From contig JANQED010000151.1 of the NCBI GenBank assembly GCA_028278545.1, positions 35,146 through 99,145 on the forward strand: 64,000 bases of DNA. Reading direction: 5' to 3'. Below are positions 24,095-32,789 of this stretch, in pieces. The notes beneath the pieces were generated by a model. It saw only the letters and a list, made by a program, of their open reading frames with translations. It was not told the origin of the DNA and searched no databases. Made by a program: the position numbers and the translations under genes. This DNA is from Anaerolineales bacterium. GTDB taxonomy: Bacteria; Chloroflexota; Anaerolineae; Anaerolineales; UBA11858. Position 1 is the first letter of the stretch. Each line of letters starts with the position of its first letter.

Positions 24095-25333
24095 ATGAAA
24101 TCACGATTTCGGTTTACGGGCTCTCTCAGGAATGAGGTTTTTGATCGGATTTCCTTGATGCTATCAGAGCGCTTTCAAATACTTTTCATCGTTCTGATCA
24201 TCGGTGGAATCGTGATCAATACCACCTATTTGCTGGTCAAATTTGCCCCGGGAGATGATTATGCTATTTACACCTACTTTGCTGAAGCATTGCTGAATGG
24301 TGAAAACCCCTACAACCTTTCTGATGCCCATCGATCAGAAATCGTTCCTCAACTCATCTCTGTGGGGAGTTCTACCCAACCCATTGAGGGGGTGGTGCCC
24401 CAGCATTATGCCGATTACCCGCCCTTGCTGATGTTGCTTAATGCTTTCATGGTTCAGCTTCATCCCCAAAAAGGCTTGTATTATTTCTATATCGCCTTAT
24501 TCGGGCTGAGTTTCTTCCTTTTCGCAGTTTATGTATATCGGCAAAGATTAGCACAGCCTGCTCAAAAAGTGATCCCAATTTTGTTCGTTTTGTTCATGGG
24601 CTTTAATCCGGTCATGAATGCGACCTGGTTCTTTCCAATAACAGATAAAGTGATTTTCGCTGTATTGATTTTATCCTTGCTCCTTGTACTCGATCGTCCG
24701 TACATATTTACGATTGTGTGTGCCTTGTTTGCTGCTATCAAGGGGCTGGGGATTCCGATTTTCTTCTTTTATATCCTGTACAACATTGTGAACAGAAAAA
24801 TCACCCTCAAGCAATTGGCTGTGATGGCTAGTGTATTTGCGATCATTCTGCTTTTGTCACACCTGCCCTTTTTCCCGGAGGGGATGAATGGGTATCAGTG
24901 GAGGGCCGAGCGTCAAAGCTCGGTTGGACATAGCTCCTTATTTCTGTATCTCAGAGGTTTAGACTTGAATTTTGCCGGTTTAGGGACTTTGTTGACATTA
25001 GCGAGCTATGTATTTTTGGGGATTGGGGTCATCAGAAAACGGGTCGATAATCGGGCGGTGATTGTCCTGCCTGTAGTGATTTCGATCATCTTCAACACTG
25101 AACCCAGCTATGACCGCATCCTGGTTGCCCTATTCGCCATGTTAGTAGTGGTCAGAAATCCTTGGGTGCATTTGGTCAGTTATCTCATGGGGATCCTGGT
25201 GACATTGGCGGACAATTATGTGTATTCCAGTGTGTTTCCCCTGCAATTTTCATCTTGGGTGATTATTTGGGGGTGGTTGCTTTATGTTCTGTACGCCTAT
25301 TTGAACGAGAACCTGGGCAAATATCACTATTGA
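24095..25333 (+). CDS. Polytopic membrane protein, glycosyltransferase-87 / DUF2029-like
   Basis: A 412-residue protein with about ten hydrophobic helices. The first extracytoplasmic loop reads APGDDYAIYTYFAEALLNGENPYNL, and DYPPLLMLLNA and FPITDKVIF follow. The acidic pair after helix 1 and the Tyr/Pro motif are characteristic of GT-C/GT87-type polyprenyl-phosphate-dependent mannosyltransferases. The start ATG overlaps a poor SD region. AT content is somewhat higher than in neighbours. The donor and acceptor are not known. Confidence 0.65.
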   Translation: MKSRFRFTGSLRNEVFDRISLMLSERFQILFIVLIIGGIVINTTYLLVKFAPGDDYAIYTYFAEALLNGENPYNLSDAHRSEIVPQLISVGSSTQPIEGVVPQHYADYPPLLMLLNAFMVQLHPQKGLYYFYIALFGLSFFLFAVYVYRQRLAQPAQKVIPILFVLFMGFNPVMNATWFFPITDKVIFAVLILSLLLVLDRPYIFTIVCALFAAIKGLGIPIFFFYILYNIVNRKITLKQLAVMASVFAIILLLSHLPFFPEGMNGYQWRAERQSSVGHSSLFLYLRGLDLNFAGLGTLLTLASYVFLGIGVIRKRVDNRAVIVLPVVISIIFNTEPSYDRILVALFAMLVVVRNPWVHLVSYLMGILVTLADNYVYSSVFPLQFSSWVIIWGWLLYVLYAYLNENLGKYHY

Positions 25334-25387
25334 CCGGGTGTTCAAATTGGTGGGACAGGTGGTGCTTAGCGGAGTAGGAGAGAGAAG

Positions 25388-25687
25388 ATGTCTATTCACA
25401 TGACTGCTCGATTCCAGGTTCGACCAGAATCTCTAGAAAAGTGTAGACAAGCGATTGCGGAATTTGTAGAATATGTTAAGCAAAATGAGCCTGGCACAAT
25501 ACTCTATACCTCCCTGCATGAAGAAGAGAACCAGACGATTTTTCTGCACTATTTCATTTTCGAAAATGAAAGTGCCCGTGATTTGCACCGGGAGTCAGTT
25601 GGTGTCAAGCATTTTACGGATGTGTTGTACCCCGAGCTCGTAAATGGTGTTGAGTTCACAGCTTATCAGATGTACGCGACTGCGTGA
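25388..25687 (+). CDS. Antibiotic biosynthesis monooxygenase (ABM) domain protein
   Basis: A 99-residue dimeric alpha-beta-barrel protein: ARFQVRPESLEKCRQAIAEFVEYV, then EPGTILYTSLHEEENQTIFLHYFIFENESARDLHRES. ABM proteins act as small quinone oxidases, heme-degrading enzymes or have unknown roles. GGAGAGAGAAG precedes the ATG. It is followed at once by a GNAT gene. Confidence 0.8.
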   Translation: MSIHMTARFQVRPESLEKCRQAIAEFVEYVKQNEPGTILYTSLHEEENQTIFLHYFIFENESARDLHRESVGVKHFTDVLYPELVNGVEFTAYQMYATA

Positions 25688-25701
25688 ATAGGAGTTGGTC
25701 T

Positions 25702-26472
25702 ATGGCCAATCAGGTCCGAATGGTCACCGTGGATGGATCAAATGTTGAGAGTGAGGGTTTCTTCTGCTATAAGAGCAAGCCGAAGTCTGAGGGATATCAG
25801 CGTAAGCTCAGTTGGCTGGAAGAACGCATGGAAGAGGGGCTCAAGATCAAGATCATCTATGAGGGCAAGCGTTCAATGGCCTTTATCGAATACATTCCCG
25901 GGGAATACACCTGGAGAGTGGTCGATGCGCCGGGATACCTGGTGATTCACTGCCTCTGGGTGGTTGGAAAAGGGAAGGGAAAGGGTTATGGGAAGCAGTT
26001 GCTCGATGCCTGTCTTCAAGATGCGCGCGAGATGGGTAAGCTTGGGGTGGTGATGGTCAGCAGTAGTGGGAATTGGTTGGCCAATGAAAAGGTATTCCTA
26101 AAGAATGGCTTCGAGGTCGTCGGGGAAGCCCCTCCCTCATTCAAGCTTTTGCTGAAAAAGATCGCCGATGGGCCCTTGCCAGCTTTCCCACAAGATTGGG
26201 GGGAGAGGGCTGCGCGATTTGGCAAAGGCATGACGGTTGTCTATGCTGACCAGTGTCCTTATATCCCCGATGCCGTGAACCAGGCGCGCGAGGTCTTTGA
26301 GGCCCGGGGCATCCCCACAGAAGCCATCAAACTCGAGAACAGCGCGGAAGTACGCGATAAGTCGCCTTCTCCCTACGGGATTTTTGGCATCGTATATAAT
26401 GGTGAACTATTCACCTACCATTACATCGGCAAGAGGGAGTTGAGGATCCTGGACGAGGAAATCCTGGGTTGA
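25702..26472 (+). CDS. GNAT acetyltransferase with C-terminal YoaP-like domain
   Basis: A 256-residue protein. The GNAT domain contains VIHCLWVVGKGKGKGYGKQLLDACLQDAREMGKLGVVMVSS, with a G-x-G-x-G-YGKQLL acetyl-CoA loop, to about residue 150. The rest (TVVYADQCPYIPDAVNQAREVFEARGI...YGIFGIVYNGELFTYHYIGKREL) resembles the YoaP-like domain found after some GNATs. ATG 25702 is chosen for its AGGAG SD; the track start GTG overlaps the ABM stop. The acyl acceptor is unknown. Confidence 0.8.
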   Translation: MANQVRMVTVDGSNVESEGFFCYKSKPKSEGYQRKLSWLEERMEEGLKIKIIYEGKRSMAFIEYIPGEYTWRVVDAPGYLVIHCLWVVGKGKGKGYGKQLLDACLQDAREMGKLGVVMVSSSGNWLANEKVFLKNGFEVVGEAPPSFKLLLKKIADGPLPAFPQDWGERAARFGKGMTVVYADQCPYIPDAVNQAREVFEARGIPTEAIKLENSAEVRDKSPSPYGIFGIVYNGELFTYHYIGKRELRILDEEILG

Positions 26473-26511
26473 CTTCAGAAGGTCTTTCGAGCTTTGGAAA
26501 CGGAGGCAGAG

Positions 26512-27366
26512 ATGGATGACCAAAAGATCGCCATTGTGACGGATAGTTCGGCGTATATTCCTGAGAGCGCTTTAAAGGGCTTGGATGTCACGGTGATCCC
26601 ACTGTGGCTTTTGTGGGAAGGAGAGAGCTACCGCGACGGCGTAGACATCGATCCGGCCACCTTCTATAAAAGGCTGAGAGAGGCTAAATCACTGCCTACT
26701 TCCTCCCAACCGACCGTTGAAGAGTTCGAGAATTTGTTCAAAGAAGTGCTCTCTAGGGCAGATGTGATCGTCAACGTGCTGGTCTCGTCGAAGATCAGCG
26801 GTACGATTGACAATGCGCAGAAAGCGATTGCCAACATGCCGGGAAGCGACATCCGTTTAGTGGATGCGCTGTCGAGTTCAATGGGCTTAGGTTTTTCGGT
26901 GCTGGCGGCGGCCCGGGCAGCCGCGGCGGGGGAGAGTGTGGATGGCGTTGTGGCGGCTGCGGAAGCTATGAGTAAGCGAGTAAACTTCCTCTTCGTGGTC
27001 GACACCCTGGAATATCTGCACAAAGGTGGACGCATCGGGGGCGCAAAACGTTTGTTGGGCACGGCCCTGAACGTCAAGCCGATTCTGCAGTTCATCGATG
27101 GGCAAATTGATTCTCTTACCCAGGCGCGCACCAAACGGAAAGCCCTTGCACAAGTCCTTGAGATTGCCGAAGAGCGCTTAGGCGGTAAAGAGATGGTAGA
27201 AGCGGCCATTGTGGATATCGACAGCCCAGATGAGGGGGATATCGTCGCCAATATGGTCGATCAGCGCTTCATGCCATCGATCATCCATCGCTCGACGGTC
27301 AGCCCGGTAGTGGGGACGCACGTCGGCCCTGGAGCAATTGGGTTCGCCTTCTATGCCAAGGAATAG
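26512..27366 (+). CDS. DegV family fatty-acid-binding protein
   Basis: A 284-residue protein. The N-terminal motif KIAIVTDSSAYIPESAL, then TSQPTVEEFENLF, VLVSSKISGTIDNAQKA, and VVDTLEYLHKGGRIGGAKRLLGTALNVKPIL are diagnostic for DegV/FakB proteins, which bind a fatty acid and can present it to the FakA kinase. No fakA is in the window. ATG 26512 with GGAGG is preferred over the track start. Its lipid link fits with the several phospholipid genes of the window. Confidence 0.9.
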   Translation: MDDQKIAIVTDSSAYIPESALKGLDVTVIPLWLLWEGESYRDGVDIDPATFYKRLREAKSLPTSSQPTVEEFENLFKEVLSRADVIVNVLVSSKISGTIDNAQKAIANMPGSDIRLVDALSSSMGLGFSVLAAARAAAAGESVDGVVAAAEAMSKRVNFLFVVDTLEYLHKGGRIGGAKRLLGTALNVKPILQFIDGQIDSLTQARTKRKALAQVLEIAEERLGGKEMVEAAIVDIDSPDEGDIVANMVDQRFMPSIIHRSTVSPVVGTHVGPGAIGFAFYAKE

Positions 27367-27521
27367 TATCCGGTCAGGACGTGAGGACCACCTTTGAGGT
27401 AGGTCTGCGCTGCCAGCGTCTCACCCAATTACGACATTTTCGAGTACAATTGCCCCATTGGATAAGATGGTGGTCAGGATTCCATCATTAAAACTCAACA
27501 AGTCTACGAAAGGAGTTTGTT

Positions 27522-27722
27522 ATGGCGTTCAGTTTTAAGAATTCAAAGGGCACGACCTATTATTTGCACGCTACCACCCGCACCTTGAAGAGTGGTAAAG
27601 AGCAAACGCTTTATTTCTTTGCCAAGGCAGTCAAGGACGAGGGAGCGCTTGATGCGGTCCCGGCCGGATATCAGGTTGTTGAAAGCAAGAACGGGTTGCC
27701 GGTGCTCAAGAAAGCTGCCTAG
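27522..27722 (+). CDS. Small conserved protein, 66 residues
   Basis: Reads MAFSFKNSKGTTYYLHATTR then SGKEQTLYFFAKAVK and DAVPAGYQVVESKNGLPVLKK. The compact beta-rich pattern resembles short proteins seen across Chloroflexota and other environmental bacteria, but I cannot name a function. It has a strong AAAGGAG SD and its own terminator 46 bases downstream, so it is likely expressed as a monocistronic unit. Confidence 0.75.
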   Translation: MAFSFKNSKGTTYYLHATTRTLKSGKEQTLYFFAKAVKDEGALDAVPAGYQVVESKNGLPVLKKAA

Positions 27723-27767
27723 CAGGAGAACTAAAACCAGGTTTGTCCTTAAAGATCAAACCAACAC

Positions 27768-27818
27768 CCAGGAGTGGTTAAGGGATAGATACTATGCCCC
27801 GCTCCTGGTTTTGTTTTT
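27768..27818 (+). terminator. Terminator after the 66-residue protein gene
   Basis: CCAGGAGTGG and CCGCTCCTGG arms (one G-T pair) followed by TTTTGTTTTT, ending ten bases before the DinB-like start. Confidence 0.8.
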
Positions 27819-27828
27819 GGGAGTGCAA

Positions 27829-28314
27829 ATGAATACACCTGATCGCAATCAAAAAATTGAGGCGTATGGCAGTGCGTATGACTTGTTGGTGACAGCCTTG
27901 AAACGCTTCCCCCAAGAGATGTGGCACTTCAAGCCGGCCACAGATCAGTGGAGCATCCACGAGATCATCATCCACATCACAGATAGTGAGGCCAACAGTT
28001 ATGTCCGCTGTCGGCGTTTTATCGCCGAGCCTGGGGAAGCGCTGATGGCTTACGATGAGAATAAGTGGGCGCGCGATCTGGATTACGACGGGCAAGACAC
28101 CGCTGAAGCGTTGGAATTGTTCCGCTGGCTGCGGCAGAACAGTTATCGTTTAATCAAAACCTTATTCGAAAGCGTCTGGGGGCACCAGGCTTACCACCCA
28201 GAAAGTGGTATCATGTCTATGGAGGATTGGTTGGATACTTATACGCGGCATGTGCCAGACCACATCGAACAGATGGAGCGGGTTCACGCCGCTTGGCTGC
28301 GAGAGCAGGCTTGA
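27829..28314 (+). CDS. DinB-like four-helix metalloprotein
   Basis: A 161-residue protein. DQWSIHEIIIHITDSEANSY carries the first His (W-S-x-x-E-x-x-x-H), and RHVPDHIEQMERVHAAW supplies the second and third His, matching the His3 metal site of DinB_2 proteins. Members include thiol transferases (bacillithiol or mycothiol-dependent) and many of unknown function. The ATG at 27829 follows GGGAG; the long track ORF starts inside the previous gene and is rejected. Confidence 0.8.
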   Translation: MNTPDRNQKIEAYGSAYDLLVTALKRFPQEMWHFKPATDQWSIHEIIIHITDSEANSYVRCRRFIAEPGEALMAYDENKWARDLDYDGQDTAEALELFRWLRQNSYRLIKTLFESVWGHQAYHPESGIMSMEDWLDTYTRHVPDHIEQMERVHAAWLREQA

Positions 28315-28340
28315 TTTCCGATAAGTTAGAGATTTGATCC

Positions 28341-28526
28341 ATGCGACGACTCGAACAAGCATCCCGGTAGAAGGCTGTTGAGTTCATCAAGAGCCACGCC
28401 CGCCGTCTGGAACGAGTTCTCTATCAGTATCGTTTTGAAAACGCATCTGTGGAGGATGTGGTTGCCGCGTTGTTCAGGTATCAGAATGCTGGCGGCGGGT
28501 TTGGTCATGCCCTGGAGCCGGATGTT
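28341..28526 (+). pseudogene. Truncated prenyltransferase-fold (alpha/alpha-barrel) protein
   Basis: The frame reads MRRLEQASR, an in-frame TAG at 28368-28370, then KAVEFIKSHARRLERVLYQY, DVVAALFRYQNAGGGFGHAL and EPDV. QN-x-GGGFG-x-ALEPD is the opening repeat of a family of bacterial proteins related to squalene-cyclase/prenyltransferase barrels (normally QNPDGGFGHALEPDLR, several hundred residues long). Only the first 60 codons survive and the rest is deleted up to the plsC gene. Stop plus truncation make this a decayed gene. Confidence 0.6.
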
Positions 28527-28573
28527 GAAAAGTCTCTATCGAGGGCGGGGGCAACAGGCAACTGCCACTTAAA

Positions 28574-29239
28574 TTACGTTAGCAATTCTTTGAGGCGGGG
28601 GTGGTCAGCATAGACGCCATGATAGCGTGAGGGCAGTAGCGCTGCAATCTGGCACATGATCTCGGCGGTGTGTTTTTTCAGCGATGCTTCCCTATTTTTT
28701 CTGTCTAAAGTCGGTAAACTGAATGGCTCGCCCACTCGGATAGTTACCGGGGACCTGCGCAACTTCTTAAGGCTGTCGAGCACAACTCGATCCTCGGTCC
28801 CCGTCAGGGCCACGGGGATGATCGGTGCCCCGGTCTTGGTCGCCACATAAGCCGCGCCCGGTTGACCCTCCATCAGGGCCTCCGATTTGCTGCGGGTCCC
28901 TTCGGGAGCGATGACGTAAATCTCTCCTTGCTGGACGCGCTTGAGCACCGCGCGCAGTGCGCTGATGTCGGCGTTGAAGCGATCTAGCCAGATAGCGTTG
29001 AAGGCCCTGGCTGCCCACCGGAAGAAGGCCACCTTTTGGTATTTTTCAGCGATCGTGAGGATGATATCCGCGCGTGGGATCAGTAAATAGGTGAATAGCG
29101 CATCCAGCCGCCCCAGATGATTGGAGACGACAATACCGCTGCCTCGCGCGGGAATTTTTTCTAAACCGCTGACCTCGATTTTGCAAGTTGACCGCAAGAT
29201 CAATGCTATCAGGCCGCGGAAAAAACTTCGTGCGATCAA
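28574..29239 (-). CDS. plsC: 1-acyl-sn-glycerol-3-phosphate acyltransferase
   Basis: A 221-residue acyltransferase. The HX4D box is NHLGRLD, the second motif is APEGTRSKS, and the third is TGAPIIPVALTG. It acylates lysophosphatidic acid to phosphatidic acid at the inner face of the membrane. The start is probably TTG at 29239, nine bases after AAGGAGG; the track start 40 codons upstream overlaps the divergent gene's upstream region and lacks an SD. Together with the PlsY-like gene (34119) and plsX (54561), all three phosphatidic-acid steps are represented in the window, though in separate units. Confidence 0.88.
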   Translation of the reverse strand: MIARSFFRGLIALILRSTCKIEVSGLEKIPARGSGIVVSNHLGRLDALFTYLLIPRADIILTIAEKYQKVAFFRWAARAFNAIWLDRFNADISALRAVLKRVQQGEIYVIAPEGTRSKSEALMEGQPGAAYVATKTGAPIIPVALTGTEDRVVLDSLKKLRRSPVTIRVGEPFSLPTLDRKNREASLKKHTAEIMCQIAALLPSRYHGVYADHPRLKELLT

Positions 29240-29390
29240 AATTCTCGTTCCTCCTTGGTTCCGACGAGTGAGCAATGTCGTTATAGTATATCTTATCACC
29301 ATTGTTTCTGAGCGATATCTTTGTTTGTGGCGCGCAATGGTATGCAAATTGCATCCCATTATAGTTGTGTCTTCTCAGAGAAGTGATCTC

Positions 29391-31208
29391 ATGTTCGGGG
29401 GTTTTGAAGGACAGGTAGCCGGTGATGTGGCTTTGGTCTCCGGTGATGCTTTTGATTCGAGTGCCAGTCCGATCATTGTCGATCTCGACAGCGAAGATAT
29501 CCGAGCGATTGTCCAAAACCTACGGAAGGCAGGAAAGGGTATTTGGGGATGTCAAACTGTTCTTGGAAATGATCCAATCCATGAAGCTCGTGTATGCAGC
29601 AGAAGTCTAAATGAATATGGCCTGGATGGTTTGGTCATCAGGGCGTTGGCGGAATTTGAGCTGCCAGGCAAAGGTCATCAGGCGGCGAAATTCATGGAGG
29701 AATTGCGCCGGGTGTTGCCCGATACCCCTATCGCACTGAGTTCATTCAAATTACCTTCCTACCATCAACGGTTTCCGTGGGGGCAATTCTTGGCATATTG
29801 CGATTTCAACATGCCTCTGCTAGATAGTAGTGATGTTGACAACTTCCGTGCCCAATTGATCCGCTGTCAACGCGAATTTCAGGAGCTAACCCCCAGCAGA
29901 CCGGTGATCCCGATTTGCCCTCTCTCCGGGGAATCGAATGAGATTTTGGCAGCGATACCACTTCCCCAGGAATTCGACCACAAAGAAATCGACTGGTTGG
30001 GTATTGGGGAGGGAATCACCGACCGATTGGGGGAGTTTTGGGCGTTAATTCAGGATCATCCTTGGCAGACCCTCTTTGCTGAAGAGGATATTGTCTACCA
30101 ATACTTCAAAGCATTGAACACCAAAGACCCTGACCAGGTGATCGAGCTATACCACCCCCAAAGCGCGCTGGTTACCTCGGCCCGAACCATTATGGATGTG
30201 GAGCCAAAGCGCGCCTGGTATGCAAATCTGTTCACTCAGGTGCTCCCTGATGTAAACTTCCTTCTGACGGGCCATTCGGGTACGGGTAATTCGCGAAACA
30301 CTCATTGGATTGCTCGTACTAAGAGGAGCATCTTTGATTCTGGTAACCCCACGAACTTAACGGGGTTGTTTTCAGGGGCCATCGAGATATTTAAGAGCGT
30401 CTATTATACGAAGATCGTTCGTTCGGCGCCGCGAGTGCATACCGCGCATATCGTCAGCATCGACTTGAACGACTCCAGTATCGATTTAATGGTCACGCCC
30501 CCTGAGGGCTTGGGGGCTACCACATCGGACTTCATGGCTAAGTATGGGTTGCAGCTGGCGGTAAACGGGGATGAGTGGTTGAGTTGGACCAATCCCAAGG
30601 GGCTGGCTGTCTCTGAAGGAGTGATGTACTCAGCTCCCTCCTCAGAACCCACGGCCTATATTTCGGCGAGCAATCGAGTTCAGGTGGGGGGTAGGCCTCC
30701 TTCCGTTCTTTGGGACGCCATCTCAGGTTCGCATACCCTGGTCAGAAATGGGGCCATGAGCACAAAACTGCGTACTTGTTCCAAGCCGGAGGTTTATTGT
30801 ATGAATCTGGCGCCGCGCACCTCGCTGGGGTTGACGCGGGACAACAGGTTGATCCTCATCGTTGCGCAAGGTCCTGAGGATTCCCTGCGGAAGGCATTGA
30901 CCTTGAAAGAGCTGGCTGCCTTGAACCTCGAACTGGGCGTCCAGAATGCCATTTGCCTGGACGGTGGTGGGTCGAGCACGCTGGCGGTGGACGATTATGG
31001 CATCCCCAAGGTGGTCAATTCGCCCAGCGATGGGAGTGAAAGGGCGGTATCCAACCATTTGGGGATTCGCGCTCAGCATCTAAATCGAGATAGCGCCCTG
31101 AGAGTCGATGATGGCAGCGACACTTTTGGTCTGCTGGATGGGAAAATCATCTATCATTTCACATCTTTTACGGTCAAAAGTGTACCGTCGGCACTTGATA
31201 GAACTTAA
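29391..31208 (+). CDS. Three-domain protein: barrel-like N-term, NTF2-like middle, NAGPA phosphodiester glycosidase
   Basis: A 605-residue protein. The N-terminal ~220 residues alternate strands and helices (GLDGLVIRALAEF, DTPIALSSFK), suggestive of a TIM barrel. A central segment (EDIVYQYFKALNTKDPDQVIELYHPQSALV) has the NTF2/SnoaL pattern. The C-terminal ~250 residues are a phosphodiester glycosidase (NAGPA) domain with YSAPSSEPTAYISASN, the hallmark AICLDGGGSST and a final NHLGIRA. NAGPA domains uncover GlcNAc-phosphodiesters; bacterial versions act on glycan phosphodiesters and are usually secreted. No signal peptide is seen from ATG 29391; an upstream start could add hydrophobic residues. 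The SD is weak. Confidence 0.75.
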   Translation: MFGGFEGQVAGDVALVSGDAFDSSASPIIVDLDSEDIRAIVQNLRKAGKGIWGCQTVLGNDPIHEARVCSRSLNEYGLDGLVIRALAEFELPGKGHQAAKFMEELRRVLPDTPIALSSFKLPSYHQRFPWGQFLAYCDFNMPLLDSSDVDNFRAQLIRCQREFQELTPSRPVIPICPLSGESNEILAAIPLPQEFDHKEIDWLGIGEGITDRLGEFWALIQDHPWQTLFAEEDIVYQYFKALNTKDPDQVIELYHPQSALVTSARTIMDVEPKRAWYANLFTQVLPDVNFLLTGHSGTGNSRNTHWIARTKRSIFDSGNPTNLTGLFSGAIEIFKSVYYTKIVRSAPRVHTAHIVSIDLNDSSIDLMVTPPEGLGATTSDFMAKYGLQLAVNGDEWLSWTNPKGLAVSEGVMYSAPSSEPTAYISASNRVQVGGRPPSVLWDAISGSHTLVRNGAMSTKLRTCSKPEVYCMNLAPRTSLGLTRDNRLILIVAQGPEDSLRKALTLKELAALNLELGVQNAICLDGGGSSTLAVDDYGIPKVVNSPSDGSERAVSNHLGIRAQHLNRDSALRVDDGSDTFGLLDGKIIYHFTSFTVKSVPSALDRT

Positions 31209-31326
31209 GTAACATAGAATTCCCGCTCGACTATCACTATACTTATATTGCCTGTTCACTATATTGTTTGGTGATGGGCCTTGACTTACTGGCCAAACGA
31301 AAATACTCTCTGGATGGATTTTTCTT

Positions 31327-32676
31327 ATGGGCGATCTGCTTCAGCAGGTATACTCAGTTCTGACTGCATTTCCTGGGAACATCGTTTATCACCTCATCGT
31401 CAGTTTTTCGATTCTCAACGCGCTGATCTCAACCGTATCAACCCAAAAGCTGCCAGGCAGTTCCATTCGGGAAAGGACCATCGTTGGATTAGGTGCCTTA
31501 ATGGGGATAAGAATCCTGATTTTTTTCTACTCGGTTGTATTTGGTCCTCTGTTCGACAATTCAAGCGCTTTTCTCCCCATTCTTGATTGGATTTTGACGA
31601 CGTTTAGCGTGATCGTCATAATTTGGCTGTGGCTGTTCTCGGACGGGTTCACGATTGCCGATGCCATCGTTCCCGGAGTGGTGGTGCTGACGATTGTTTT
31701 GGGGATTTTTAGCGGATGGTGGTGGCGAAGTATTGATGCAGGCCTGCGTTTCAATCAGAGTCCTTTGGATGATCTGTGGAATTTGTATGATTTCACGCTG
31801 TTAGCTGTTGGCATTGTACTCATGGTGATGCGAACGCCGGTCAACTATGGCAGTGGGTTGGGGATGCTGCTGACCTTATTGATCGGACACCTGCTCCATT
31901 TGATCGCGCCTAATGTGAATGGGAGTTTTCCGGGCGGCGTGCGCCTCTTTCAGATGGCAGCTTACCCTCTCTTGTTCACATTATCTCGCCGCCTGGATGT
32001 GCGCGATGAAGTAACAATTGAACATGACAAAGAGCCCTTCATGATTGAAGTTTCAGAGCCTTACAGCATCGAACCGGAAGATTTTCGCCATATCATCTCC
32101 CTTTTTGATGCTTTTCATTCTCTGGATGATGGGATTCAGCAACTGACCCGCATTGTGGCCGAGATTATGAAGGCGGATATCTGCTATTCGGTTAAGCGCT
32201 CTGCTGACAGCCAGTTTATCTTTTGGGATGGTTATGATCTTCATCACCAGCGGGATCTTGAGGAAATCAGATTGCATGAGGAACAGTTGCCTTTGCTGGC
32301 CACTTCATCTCGTAAATCGGTATCGATACGCCTGCAAGCGAGCAGCACTTCGCCAGACCTTGACGCCCTTGGCAGTGCCTTGGGCCTGTCTTCTACCGGT
32401 CACTTGCTGGGGGGATTCTTTTCAGCCATGGATAACGCGGGCATCATTCTGCTGACTCCTCACTCGCAGAAGCGTTGGGATCAAGAAAATCAGCAATACT
32501 TCATCGAAGTCACCAACTCGCTCTACAGGGTCTTCCGGAGAATCGAAGATAATTATCTGCACGCGGAAGACCGGGATATGGAAATCCTCCCCGACCCGGA
32601 TGTTGGACTTGAGGGCGGGATTCGAAAGGAAGCACTGCTTAAATTGATCAGTTTCTTGAGGAGGCAGGCTGCTTGA
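31327..32676 (+). CDS. Multi-pass membrane protein with cytosolic GAF-like domain
   Basis: A 449-residue protein. About eight hydrophobic helices span residues 15-225 (LIVSFSILNALIST, FSVIVIIWLWLF, VVVLTIVLGIF). The remainder (ISLFDAFHSLDDGIQQLTRIVAEIMKADICYSV to NAGIILLTPHSQKRWDQENQQYFIEVTNSLYRVF) has the layout of a GAF domain. No histidine kinase, GGDEF or other output domain follows; the protein ends with a short helix LLKLISFLRRQ. It looks like a sensor front end without its effector, perhaps signalling through protein contacts. A terminator follows. Confidence 0.65.
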   Translation: MGDLLQQVYSVLTAFPGNIVYHLIVSFSILNALISTVSTQKLPGSSIRERTIVGLGALMGIRILIFFYSVVFGPLFDNSSAFLPILDWILTTFSVIVIIWLWLFSDGFTIADAIVPGVVVLTIVLGIFSGWWWRSIDAGLRFNQSPLDDLWNLYDFTLLAVGIVLMVMRTPVNYGSGLGMLLTLLIGHLLHLIAPNVNGSFPGGVRLFQMAAYPLLFTLSRRLDVRDEVTIEHDKEPFMIEVSEPYSIEPEDFRHIISLFDAFHSLDDGIQQLTRIVAEIMKADICYSVKRSADSQFIFWDGYDLHHQRDLEEIRLHEEQLPLLATSSRKSVSIRLQASSTSPDLDALGSALGLSSTGHLLGGFFSAMDNAGIILLTPHSQKRWDQENQQYFIEVTNSLYRVFRRIEDNYLHAEDRDMEILPDPDVGLEGGIRKEALLKLISFLRRQAA

Positions 32677-32737
32677 GCATTTGTTGGCAGTTTTCGTTTT
32701 GCCATGGTGAGGCAGATTTCTCGGCATTCACAAAAAA

Positions 32738-32769
32738 AGCGCGCTCCGTTATCGAGCGCGCTGCGTTTT
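32738..32769. terminator. Bidirectional terminator
   Basis: AGCGCGCTC and GAGCGCGCT, a 9-bp stem with a seven-base loop, preceded by seven A and followed by GCGTTTT. It separates two convergent genes. Confidence 0.85.
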
Positions 32770-32789
32770 GACCTGTTTAGATAGCCTGT

